Of a DNA stretch of 42,187 bases, positions 25,345 to 32,203 are shown one piece after another. Below the pieces are notes generated by a model that saw nothing but the letters and a program-made list of their open reading frames with translations, was not told the DNA's origin and made no database searches. The DNA is taken from the NCBI RefSeq assembly GCF_039962115.1, contig NZ_JAMPKJ010000051.1:1-42187 (forward strand). The letters are read 5' to 3'. Positions within the stretch are counted from its first letter, which is position 1. The number at the start of each line of letters is the position of its first letter. The DNA comes from Funiculus sociatus GB2-C1. GTDB lineage: Bacteria > Cyanobacteriota > Cyanobacteriia > Cyanobacteriales > FACHB-T130. Position numbers and translations under genes: made by a program.

Positions 25345-26331
25345 ATGAAACTTTACTATCGCGGTGTTATAGCAGTTGCCGTGGCAACGATAGGCTACTA
25401 TTTTTGTGTCAATCCATTACTAGATTTGAGTAATCCAGAGGTTGAAAATCCTCTTCTCAATAACATCATAATTTTTGTCTTTTATTTCTGGATTGGCTTG
25501 ATATGTAACCTTGGTGTGTATTTGTACGAACGCTTACAACGCAATGAGTTTGAATCAAAACGGCAATCACAGGTGTTTTTACAGGGCGTTTCTCACGATT
25601 TGCGTAACCCCGTGACAGGCACATTGATGGTGCTGAATAATTTACTGCAAAAGCCAGATGCAACAATTGCTATACCCCGCTCGATTTTAGAACGGATGGC
25701 GCAAGGGAGCGATCACCAACTCCAACTGATTAACTCCTTACTCGAAGCTCATGCGAGTAACGTGCAAGGCATTGTCATCCACACTGAACCCATTCAACTC
25801 AGTAAATTGGTCAGTTCATCAGTGGCTGACTTAGAACCAATCCTGGAACAAAATCAAGCCACACTGAAGAATTTAGTGCCTGAAGATTTACCGTTGGTGG
25901 CTGCTGATTTAACTCAACTATGGCGCGTTTTTAGTAATCTAATTACAAATGCAATTAAACATAATCCGCCTGGGTTGATGATAACGCTGAATGCTACAGC
26001 CGGAGCAAAAATGATTTGCTGTAGCATTGAGGATAACGGCGTAGGGATGTCGAAAGAACAATGTGAGCGCCTATTTGAACTGTACTTTCGTTCTTCCCAT
26101 ATGCGAAACTCTTTAGGTTTAGGATTGGGATTGTACTTGTGCCGTCAAATTATCCATGCTCATGGTGGTGAAATTGGAGTCATTAGCTCTCTTGGTGCGG
26201 GGACAAAATTTTGGTTCACGATCCCAATTAAGAGTTATATAGCTACGAATACGACCCCTCGAAGCTTGAAAGCCATAACAGAAGGCAGCCCTTTAAGCAA
26301 GTTCATGGCTCTGGTCTCGCTTATAATTTGA
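25345..26331 (+). CDS. membrane histidine kinase inserted in a DUF4278 gene (328 aa chimera)
   Basis: Residues 1-7 (MKLYYRG) are the DUF4278 N-terminus. From residue 8 the protein is a kinase: hydrophobic segments at about 8-24 and 39-60, the H box FLQGVSHDLRNPVTG with His84, the N box NLITNAIKHNP with Asn202, the G1 box SIEDNGVGMS, the G2 box GLGLGLYLCRQII, and the closing strand GTKFWFTIPI at about residues 286-295. The last 33 residues are the neighbouring DUF4278 sequence read in the wrong frame. The ATG at 25345 is preceded by AAGGTGA. The catalytic core looks complete, so the chimera could be active. No response regulator is adjacent. Confidence 0.82.
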   Translation: MKLYYRGVIAVAVATIGYYFCVNPLLDLSNPEVENPLLNNIIIFVFYFWIGLICNLGVYLYERLQRNEFESKRQSQVFLQGVSHDLRNPVTGTLMVLNNLLQKPDATIAIPRSILERMAQGSDHQLQLINSLLEAHASNVQGIVIHTEPIQLSKLVSSSVADLEPILEQNQATLKNLVPEDLPLVAADLTQLWRVFSNLITNAIKHNPPGLMITLNATAGAKMICCSIEDNGVGMSKEQCERLFELYFRSSHMRNSLGLGLGLYLCRQIIHAHGGEIGVISSLGAGTKFWFTIPIKSYIATNTTPRSLKAITEGSPLSKFMALVSLII

Positions 26332-26510
26332 TTTACCGTGGGGTCTCCTATCGTATCGATCCGAATACAAAGCAAAGTAAAGTTCCTGTACAACCAGTAG
26401 CTTATAGATTGCTCTATCGAGGAGTTGCCTACTTTGTGAATAAAACTGCACAGGGAGAAGTTAGCGTAGTTACTCAACCTGCAAGCACTTCAAAACTTAT
26501 CAGGTCATAA
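26232..26510 (+). pseudogene. downstream part of the interrupted DUF4278 gene
   Basis: In the frame ending at TAA 26508-26510 the DNA reads YSYEYDPSKLESHNRR, then LAYNLIYRGVSYRIDPN and LLYRGVAYFVNKT. These are the remainder of a DUF4278 protein whose first residues, MKLYYRGV, stand at 25345. Joining 25345-25368 to 26238-26510 restores one open frame of 98 codons plus stop with all three YRG units. TATAGC occurs at both junctions (25368-25373 and 26238-26243). A TTG at 26328 could start a 60-aa product. The kinase frame overlaps the first 100 bp. Confidence 0.8.
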
Positions 26511-26627
26511 GATAAATTTTGGACGCAAGGAATTTAGATTTTGGATTGTTTCCATGTATGAATCCAGGAACTCGTTCTTCTGTGAATCTAAAATCCTTAC
26601 ATCGAAAATCTCAAATCAGCCTCTTCA
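26511..26627. other. short AT-rich spacer
   Basis: Spacer between the DUF4278 remnant and the R4 leader, with no gene. GATTTTGGATT and AATCTAAAATCC, reminiscent of short dispersed cyanobacterial repeats, occur about 60 bp apart. Confidence 0.3.
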
Positions 26628-26788
26628 GCTCTTTTTTAGGTTGCACTTTTGTGTAATAGCGAGTACATAGTTGCGCGATCACCTTGGCTAACCTCTGCTA
26701 TCAACTATGCACAGAAGGTGAATGTATTTTTTAGATTATTTCTTTATTGTTTTAATTAATTAAATCTTTTTGATTTAATCTTTACTCT
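26628..26788 (+). repeat. R4 copy 2, conserved leader before a DUF4278 gene
   Basis: This is the partner of 21022-21178. It contains TTGCACTTTTGTGTAAT, GCGCGATC, the block CACAGAAGGTGAATGTATT and the AT-rich stretch up to TTTAATC. It ends about 36 bp before the ATG at 26825. The interrupted DUF4278 gene at 25345 does not have this leader; it has R2 instead. Confidence 0.6.
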
Positions 26789-26824
26789 AATTGCCAATAG
26801 ACAATCCTATTTGAGGCGAAAACC

Positions 26825-27205
26825 ATGAAACTCTCATATCGCGGTGTGACTTACTCATACAATCCCCCAGAAGTTGAAACCACTTTAGGTGAAGTCGGTG
26901 GGAAGTATCGGGGATTAGATTGGAGATTCCGCAATTTGGAAAAGCCACCAGTGCTGCAACCAACGGTTAATTTGAAGTATCGCGGCGTTTACTATCAAAC
27001 TGGCACAACGCCAACCTCTAACAGCACTCAGATGACAAAAACTCCGGCTTTCTCTACTCAAGAGAAGGCGCGATCGCTAATGCACAATCAGAAGCGGACG
27101 CTCAAAAATCGTCAGCAATCCATGCTGTACCGTGCTGCGGCAGAACTTGGGTTGGCGACTCATCCAAACGAAGAAAAATCATGCTTAAATTCAACTTCCA
27201 ACTGA
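26825..27205 (+). CDS. DUF4278 domain protein with C-terminal extension, 126 aa
   Basis: Three DUF4278 units: MKLSYRGVTYSYNPPE, GGKYRGLDWRFRN and NLKYRGVYYQTG. A basic helical extension follows (EKARSLMHNQKRTLKNRQQS, MLYRAAAELGL), as seen in longer members of this cyanobacterial family. The function is unknown. TGAGGCG lies about ten bases before the ATG. The 3' end overlaps the next gene by 25 bp, suggesting coupled translation. Confidence 0.85.
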   Translation: MKLSYRGVTYSYNPPEVETTLGEVGGKYRGLDWRFRNLEKPPVLQPTVNLKYRGVYYQTGTTPTSNSTQMTKTPAFSTQEKARSLMHNQKRTLKNRQQSMLYRAAAELGLATHPNEEKSCLNSTSN

Positions 27206-27516
27206 CTGGCTTAGCATTTTTAACACTAATTGCAGCTAGCTCCACTGTGCCAGCTGTTGCTACTCAAGATCAAAGCCCAGCCGAACAACTTTGTCGGCTA
27301 AGACCAGGTATTAACCCTGTTTGCACAGTGTTGGTAACTGCCCCAAATGGAGTCGTCATCCGCTCTGGATCTGGTTCTAATTATCGAAGAATCGGTGTCA
27401 TCCCTTACCAACATGATGTCAACGTCAGAGTAACCTCCTCTTCTGACAAATGGGTAAAGCTTGCTGCTCGTCCTGGTTGGATTTATTATCGCTACCTGCA
27501 AATGGCTGGGGACTAA
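27181..27516 (+). CDS. secreted SH3b-domain protein, 111 aa
   Basis: The product has a signal peptide (FQLTGLAFLTLIAASSTVPA) and one bacterial SH3 domain (APNGVVIRSGSGSNYRRIGV, then VRVTSSSDKWVKLAA, ending PGWIYYRYLQ). SH3b domains usually bind cell-wall peptides or other surface ligands. Four Cys-free beta strands follow the short Cys-containing linker QLCRLRPGINPVC, which could form a disulfide. The ATG lies inside the end of the DUF4278 gene, so the two are expressed together. Confidence 0.8.
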   Translation: MLKFNFQLTGLAFLTLIAASSTVPAVATQDQSPAEQLCRLRPGINPVCTVLVTAPNGVVIRSGSGSNYRRIGVIPYQHDVNVRVTSSSDKWVKLAARPGWIYYRYLQMAGD

Positions 27517-27541
27517 AATACCCTCTCGTGGGAGAGAAAAA

Positions 27542-27757
27542 GCAAAGCGAATCTTTTTTATAACGGGCTGCATCCTGCGAGTGCGAATTGCAAACCACTT
27601 AATTAGTGCCTTTTTTCCTGAAAAATACCACGCTTCACGATAAGTTGCAGCTTTAACTCAAGGAACTTGCGTGGGCTAAATGAAATGTCTGTTGAAGAAT
27701 GAGAACAACGAGGGAAATGTCGAGTCAGCGCCTTCCTTCGCATTGAATCCAACCCAT
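27542..27757 (+). repeat. R2 copy 3, leader repeat before the NmrA-like gene
   Basis: 216 bp from GCAAAGCGAATCTTTTTTAT to CATTGAATCCAACCCAT, ending 20 bp before the ATG at 27778. The following ribosome site GAGGAATCCCATG closely matches the one after copy 4. On the minus strand it still encodes MQPVIKKIRFA, matching the start of the HTH-like ORF next to copy 2. Confidence 0.85.
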
Positions 27758-27777
27758 ACCAATTCACGAGGAATCCC

Positions 27778-28674
27778 ATGCCACAGTCAATCAACGCAGA
27801 ACGACTTATCTTAGTCACCGGAGCTACAGGCAATCAGGGAAGCGCGATCGCCCGTCATCTTTTGCAACGCGGCAATTTCAAAGTTCGCGCCTTGGTGCGT
27901 GACCCCTCGAAGCCTGCATCTGTTGCCCTCGAACAAGCAGGCGCAGAACTCGTAGTCGGAGATCTCAACGATCGCGCTTCCCTCGATCGCGCTTTGCAAG
28001 GTGCCTACGGTGTTTTTTCGCTACAGATCTTTCTAGATGGAATAGACACCGAAATCAGTCAGGGCAAAGCGGTTGCAGACGCGGCTTCATCAGCGGGCAT
28101 CCAGCACTTCGTCTACAGTTCGGTGGGTAGCGCCGAACGCAACACGGGTATTCCGCATTTCGACAGCAAGTTTCAAGTCGAAGAATACATCCGAGCGAGC
28201 AAGTTGCCCTACACAATCCTGCGACCCGTTTTCTTTTTCTACAACTACAACATGATGCGCCCGATGGTTGAGACCGGAACGCTCTTTCAGCCATTGAGTC
28301 CTGAGACGAAGTTGCAGCAGCTTTCTGAAGAAGATTATGGAGAGATGGTCGCTGATGTATTCGATCGCCCCGCAGACTTCATGAAGGGCGAAATTGAACT
28401 TGCCAGTGTGGACATGACCATGCCGGAAATCGCTGCTGCGTTCAGCCGTGTTTTAGGAAAAACCGTCCAATACCAACAAATTCCGTTTGAAGCGTTTGAG
28501 CAACAAATTGGAGAGGAATTGACTATCATGTATCGCTGGTTTGAGAACGTCGGCTACGCAGCAGATTTAGCACAGTTGAAACGTGATTTTCCTGCCCCGA
28601 CCAACTTTGAATCTTATTTACGCGACCATGAGTGGCAGAACCAGCCAGAAGCACGTCCGATGTCGGGTCGATAA
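27778..28674 (+). CDS. NmrA-like NAD(P)-binding protein, 298 aa
   Basis: An atypical short-chain dehydrogenase of the NmrA/HSCARG type. It has the dinucleotide motif VTGATGNQGSAIARHLL (residues about 12-28), the NADP-preferring basic stretch ALVRDPSKP, the GDLNDRASL loop, YSSVGSAERN, and KLPYTILRPVFFFYN near residue 145. NmrA-like members sense or use NADP(H); many lack dehydrogenase activity, so enzyme or redox sensor cannot be decided. The start is supported by CGAGGAA before the ATG. Expression is probably driven from the R2 leader. Confidence 0.88.
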   Translation: MPQSINAERLILVTGATGNQGSAIARHLLQRGNFKVRALVRDPSKPASVALEQAGAELVVGDLNDRASLDRALQGAYGVFSLQIFLDGIDTEISQGKAVADAASSAGIQHFVYSSVGSAERNTGIPHFDSKFQVEEYIRASKLPYTILRPVFFFYNYNMMRPMVETGTLFQPLSPETKLQQLSEEDYGEMVADVFDRPADFMKGEIELASVDMTMPEIAAAFSRVLGKTVQYQQIPFEAFEQQIGEELTIMYRWFENVGYAADLAQLKRDFPAPTNFESYLRDHEWQNQPEARPMSGR

Positions 28675-28701
28675 TTCTTTGAAACCCCTAAATATAAGAG
28701 A

Positions 28702-28865
28702 CAGCCACTAAATCAATGTCTTTTTTCCTGAAGAATATCACGCTCCACCATAAGTTGCAGCTTAACTCAAAGAACTTGCGTGGGCTAAATGGAATGCCTG
28801 TTGAAGAATGAGAACAACGAGGTAAATGTCAAGTCAACGCCTTCGTTCCCTTGAACCCAACCCAT
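28702..28865 (+). repeat. R2 copy 4 (left-truncated), leader repeat before the alpha/beta hydrolase gene
   Basis: 164 bp from AGCCACTAAATCAATGTC to TTGAACCCAACCCAT, more diverged than copies 2 and 3. It ends 20 bp before the ATG at 28886, the same distance as copy 3. The part that encodes MQPVIKK on the minus strand is absent. Confidence 0.8.
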
Positions 28866-28885
28866 AGCGATTGAGGAGGAATTCC

Positions 28886-29710
28886 ATGAGCACAATCACA
28901 ACGCAAGATGGCACACAGATTTACTACAAAGATTGGGGTACAGGACAACCCGTTGTCTTTAGTCACGGTTGGCCTTTGAATTCTGATAGTTGGGAAGCCC
29001 AAATGCTGTTTCTAGCAGACCACGGATTTCGGGCGATCGCTCACGATCGTCGGGGGCATGGGAGATCGAGCCAGCCCTGGAACGGAAACGAGATGGATAC
29101 CTATGCTGATGATCTCGCGACGCTGATTGAAACGCTAGACCTGAGCGGAGCTACCTTAATTGGTTTCTCTACAGGTGGCGGTGAAGTTGCCCGCTACATC
29201 GGTCGCCACGGCACAGCGCGAGTTGCAAAAGCTGCACTGATCTCTGCTGTTCCGCCACTGATGCTGAAGACAGAGAATAATCCTGACGGACTGCCGATCG
29301 AGGTATTCGATGGGCTTCGCGCTGGCTCCCTGGCTGACCGATCGCAGCTCTATAAGGATCTCGCTAGTGGCCCCTTCTTCGGCTTCAACCGTCCGGGCGC
29401 CAACGTCTCGCAGGGCATGATTGACTGGTTTTGTTTCCAGGGAATGCAGGCAGGACACAAGAACGCCTTCGACTGCATCAAGGCATTTTCTGAAACAGAT
29501 TTCACTGGTGATCTCAAAAAGTTCGACGTACCAACGTTGATCATTCATGGCGATGATGATCAGATCGTGCCAATCGGTGCCGCTGCGATCACCGCCGCCA
29601 AACTGGTGAAGAATGTCACTCTGAAAATCTATCCCAGCGCACCTCACGGTTTAACAGATACGCACAAGGAACAACTCAACAACGACCTTCTATCGTTCCT
29701 CAAGGACTGA
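28886..29710 (+). CDS. alpha/beta hydrolase, non-haem haloperoxidase-like, 274 aa
   Basis: The core motifs are [14 protein letters not shown] (oxyanion region), [11 protein letters not shown], the nucleophile elbow [10 protein letters not shown] with Ser95, the Asp loop [11 protein letters not shown] and the His in [15 protein letters not shown]. This is the arrangement of cofactor-free bromo/chloroperoxidase-type esterases (perhydrolases). The ATG at 28886 has GAGGAGGA seven bases upstream. A TTG fifteen bases earlier would remove the ribosome site from its place. The 3' end of this gene plus the following 97 bp is duplicated at 30.7-30.97 kb. Confidence 0.9.
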   Translation: MSTITTQDGTQIYYKDWGTGQPVVFSHGWPLNSDSWEAQMLFLADHGFRAIAHDRRGHGRSSQPWNGNEMDTYADDLATLIETLDLSGATLIGFSTGGGEVARYIGRHGTARVAKAALISAVPPLMLKTENNPDGLPIEVFDGLRAGSLADRSQLYKDLASGPFFGFNRPGANVSQGMIDWFCFQGMQAGHKNAFDCIKAFSETDFTGDLKKFDVPTLIIHGDDDQIVPIGAAAITAAKLVKNVTLKIYPSAPHGLTDTHKEQLNNDLLSFLKD

Positions 29711-29807
29711 CACTAGACGTTGCTGTGAGACATCTTTCTCAGAGGGATGAACCCCGGTATCAGCATTGGCAATCATTCGTCGCAAGCATTGTGGACTGTA
29801 TTCAACA
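29711..29807 (+). repeat. R3 copy 1
   Basis: It reads CACTAGACGTTGCTGTGAGA, CATCTTTCTCAGAGGGATGA, then ACCCCGGT, TTGGCAAT, CGCAAGCATT and GGACTGTATTCAA. It recurs at 30871-30965 in the same orientation, in both cases after a hydrolase 3' end and before an SDR gene. One frame is open in both copies (DVAVRHLSQRDEPR), but the differences change amino acids, so coding is doubtful. Confidence 0.8.
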
Positions 29808-29882
29808 AAGAGATTCAGCGATCGCCACGAGAAACTGGAATGTTTAATCTGCATTCGTATCAACTTTAAAACAGAGGTAAGA

Positions 29883-30641
29883 ATGATCACACTTGAGAAC
29901 AAAGTCGCTTTAGTCACTGGAGCCACGTCAGGAATCGGTAAAGCGACTGCTCTCGCACTGGGAACCGCAGGTGCAAAAGTTGTTTTTTCAGGCAGACGCG
30001 ACACAGAAGGAGAGGCAACCGCTGCAATGATTCGTCATGCTGGCGCTGAATGTTTATTTGTACATTCAGATGTATCGAGTGAGGAAGATGTCAAAGCGTT
30101 AGTACAGAAGACAATTGAGACTTACGGACGCCTCGATTGTGCCTTCAATAATGCAGGGATTGATCTACCTCCCAAACCCCTGCATGAACAATTAATCGAA
30201 GACTTTGACAAACTCATGGCAATCAACGTGCGGGGACTCTTTTTGTGTATGAAACATGAGATTGGGCAAATGCTGTCTCAAGGATCTGGAGTGATTGTCA
30301 ACAACTCCTCAGTCGGAGGTTTAGTTTCGTTTCCAGGGGTATCTATTTACAGCGCGAGTAAACATACGGTCATGGGGCTGACACGAGGGGCAGCGCTTGA
30401 CTATGCCAAACAGGGTATTCGGATCAATGCGATTAATCCTGGCTTAATTGCGACTGAGATGACGGATCGCTTCACTGACAAGTTGGGCAGCACGGCAGAT
30501 GGTTTAGCGTCTATGGTGCCAATGGGACGCATGGGTCAGGCAGAAGAAATCGCTCAAGCCGTGGTTTTTCTCTGCTCTGATGCTGCCAGCTACATTACTG
30601 GCCAACCTCTGGTAGTAGATGGCGGATTCACAGCGAGCTGA
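29883..30641 (+). CDS. short-chain dehydrogenase/reductase (classical SDR), 252 aa
   Basis: Classical SDR: cofactor motif TGATSGIGK (residues about 12-20), GRRDTEGE, the NNAG motif, catalytic Ser in NNSSVGG, and YSASK with catalytic Tyr and Lys (about 156-160). It closes with PLVVDGGFTAS, the usual C-terminus of the FabG/glucose-1-dehydrogenase-like group. The ATG at 29883 follows AGAGGTAAG. The substrate is unknown; an alcohol or ketone is likely from the family. It lies about 75 bp after R3 copy 1. Confidence 0.9.
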   Translation: MITLENKVALVTGATSGIGKATALALGTAGAKVVFSGRRDTEGEATAAMIRHAGAECLFVHSDVSSEEDVKALVQKTIETYGRLDCAFNNAGIDLPPKPLHEQLIEDFDKLMAINVRGLFLCMKHEIGQMLSQGSGVIVNNSSVGGLVSFPGVSIYSASKHTVMGLTRGAALDYAKQGIRINAINPGLIATEMTDRFTDKLGSTADGLASMVPMGRMGQAEEIAQAVVFLCSDAASYITGQPLVVDGGFTAS

Positions 30642-30723
30642 TTAAGACAATCAAAATCAGGGCTACTATCTGGTCGAGGAGGCGTGGAGCAGTTTCCGCC
30701 AAATCCGTTGACGAAAACCCTGA

Positions 30724-30870
30724 AACTGCCAACAACTAATCCTCTCGCTAGCGGCAGTCGGAGTGAAGCATTCCATCCTAAAAGTGTATCCAGGCGCACC
30801 CCACGACGGTTTAACCGATACGCACAAGGAACAACTAAACAAAGACCTTCTATCGTTCCTCAAAAACTGA
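30724..30870 (+). pseudogene. 3' remnant of a second alpha/beta hydrolase
   Basis: In one frame the DNA reads [20 protein letters not shown], then [19 protein letters not shown] and SFLKN-stop. This parallels the C-terminus of the intact hydrolase ([20 protein letters not shown]), with one extra Asp codon beside the catalytic His. Nothing of the first 230 residues is recognisable, although a few residues before 30724 may be decayed hydrolase in another frame. Together with R3 copy 2 it forms a partial tandem duplication of 29.6-29.8 kb. Confidence 0.75.
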
Positions 30871-30965
30871 CACTAGACGTTGCTGTGAGACATCTTTCTC
30901 AGAGGGATGAACCCCGGTGTAAGCGTTGGCAATTATTCGCCGCAAGCATTCTGGACTGTATTCAA
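30871..30965 (+). repeat. R3 copy 2
   Basis: Same segment as 29711-29807, about 90% identical by eye, here 27 bp before the start codon of the second SDR gene. It follows the stop codon of the hydrolase remnant exactly as copy 1 follows the intact gene. Confidence 0.8.
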
Positions 30966-30992
30966 AGAAATTCAATTTTAGGAGTAGAACCC

Positions 30993-32000
30993 ATGAAATT
31001 AAAGCCGATCAGTCAGCAAGTAGTCGCCATCGTTGGCGCTTCTAGTGGAATTGGCAGAGAGACAGCCCTGCGGTTTGCCAAAAAAGGCGCAAAGGTTGTT
31101 GTTGCTGCTCGTAGCGAGTCTGGGCTGGCAACGTTGGTGCAGGAGATTAAACAGTTGGGTGGAGACGCGATCGCCGTCATTGCCGATGTCAGCGAATTTG
31201 AACAGGTGAAAGCGATCGCGGATCAGACCATTGCCACTTACGGACGACTGGATACCTGGGTGCATATCTCTGGAACCAGCATCGTTGCACCGTTTGACAA
31301 AATCACACCGGAAGAATTTAGAAGAGTCATTGATGTCAACCTGAATGGGCAAGCCTATGGCGCAATGGTGGCTCTACCACACCTCAAAAAACAGGGAGGT
31401 GGCGCATTAATTCACGTTTCCTCATTAGCGGCAAGAGTTCCGTTTCCATTACAAAGTCCCTATGCAGCTTCCAAGCACGGCGTAGCAGGCTTTTTAGATT
31501 CTATGAGAATTGAATTGCAGCACCAGAAACAGCCGATCAGCGTCACGAATGTGATGCCCGCCATCACGAATACCCCCATTTTCAACAAAATTCGGACGAA
31601 GATGGGAGTAGAGCCTGCTGGATTACCGCCTTACAACAAACCCAGCACCGTTGCCGATGCCATTTTATATGTGGCTGAACATCCTACCCGTGACTTTGTT
31701 GTGGGTGACATGGGGCGAATATTAGAGATGCTGCAACGCATTGCCCCGTCGATTGTCGATCGCTTATTTCTCCAGGTTGGCTTGACCGCTCAACTGACAG
31801 GTGAGCCAAAATCGGCAGATGCACCGGATAACCTATATGCCCCAATCTCTGGTTACGACACCGTAGAGGGCGACTTTGGCAAGTTGAGTGTACCCAGCTT
31901 CACGGATTGGCTCGATCGCAACCCGCCATTCAAATGGGGTACGGTAGCGATTGCCTCCGCTTTCGGATTTGCTGCCGCGTTAAGTAAATTTTCAGGGTAA
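30993..32000 (+). CDS. short-chain dehydrogenase/reductase with C-terminal extension, 335 aa
   Basis: The N-terminal 250 residues are a classical SDR: VAIVGASSGIGRETALRF, ADVSEFEQV, catalytic Ser in HVSSLAARVPF and SPYAASKHGVAG with Tyr and Lys. The usual NNAG is replaced by HISGTS. The extra 85 residues include RIAPSIVDRLFLQVGL and a hydrophobic end (WGTVAIASAFGFAAAL) that may contact the membrane. I start at the ATG 30993-30995, which has AGGAGTAG before it. The frame is open further upstream, but only through R3 and the hydrolase remnant. Compared with its SDR neighbour it is a different subfamily, so this is not a simple gene duplication. Confidence 0.88.
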   Translation: MKLKPISQQVVAIVGASSGIGRETALRFAKKGAKVVVAARSESGLATLVQEIKQLGGDAIAVIADVSEFEQVKAIADQTIATYGRLDTWVHISGTSIVAPFDKITPEEFRRVIDVNLNGQAYGAMVALPHLKKQGGGALIHVSSLAARVPFPLQSPYAASKHGVAGFLDSMRIELQHQKQPISVTNVMPAITNTPIFNKIRTKMGVEPAGLPPYNKPSTVADAILYVAEHPTRDFVVGDMGRILEMLQRIAPSIVDRLFLQVGLTAQLTGEPKSADAPDNLYAPISGYDTVEGDFGKLSVPSFTDWLDRNPPFKWGTVAIASAFGFAAALSKFSG

Positions 32001-32068
32001 AGACCTTTAATCAAGGTATTAGGTTCTGCCCACATTCTGTTTCACGATTAACTCAAAAGAAGGGCTTT

Positions 32069-32203
32069 GTGACGATTAGCAAGGAAACACAAAGCCTTAA
32101 TATGCCTTGGCAGCAAGAGTACGGGTATTCCCCGACAGTGAAAGTTGGGGACACCATCTATCTCTCTGAGCAGGTAAGTCATGATAAACAAGGAGAATTA
32201 ATC
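32069..32203 (+). pseudogene. N-terminal fragment of a RidA (YjgF/YER057c) protein
   Basis: The frame gives NMPWQQEYGYSPTVKVGDTI, YLSEQVSHDKQGEL, matching the first third of RidA-type enamine deaminases ('PWEQEYGYSQAVKVGDTIYVSGQVSHD'). The last two thirds are missing. It runs in frame, without a stop, into the quinone reductase at 32204. A GTG at 32069 could start a fused 387-aa protein, but the internal ATG has the better ribosome site. Confidence 0.65.

Noticed and set aside
29156-29647. Minus-strand frame of 163 aa opposite the alpha/beta hydrolase
   Set aside because: The hydrolase motifs on the plus strand are unambiguous; this is a frame shadow.
29766-29882. Upstream extension of the first SDR gene
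   Set aside because: The added residues derive from R3; the ATG at 29883 with GAGGT starts the nucleotide-binding fold.
30684-30992. Upstream extension of the second SDR gene to a 438-aa protein
   Set aside because: The extra residues come from the hydrolase remnant in a wrong frame and from R3. The ATG at 30993 has AGGAG and begins the SDR fold directly.
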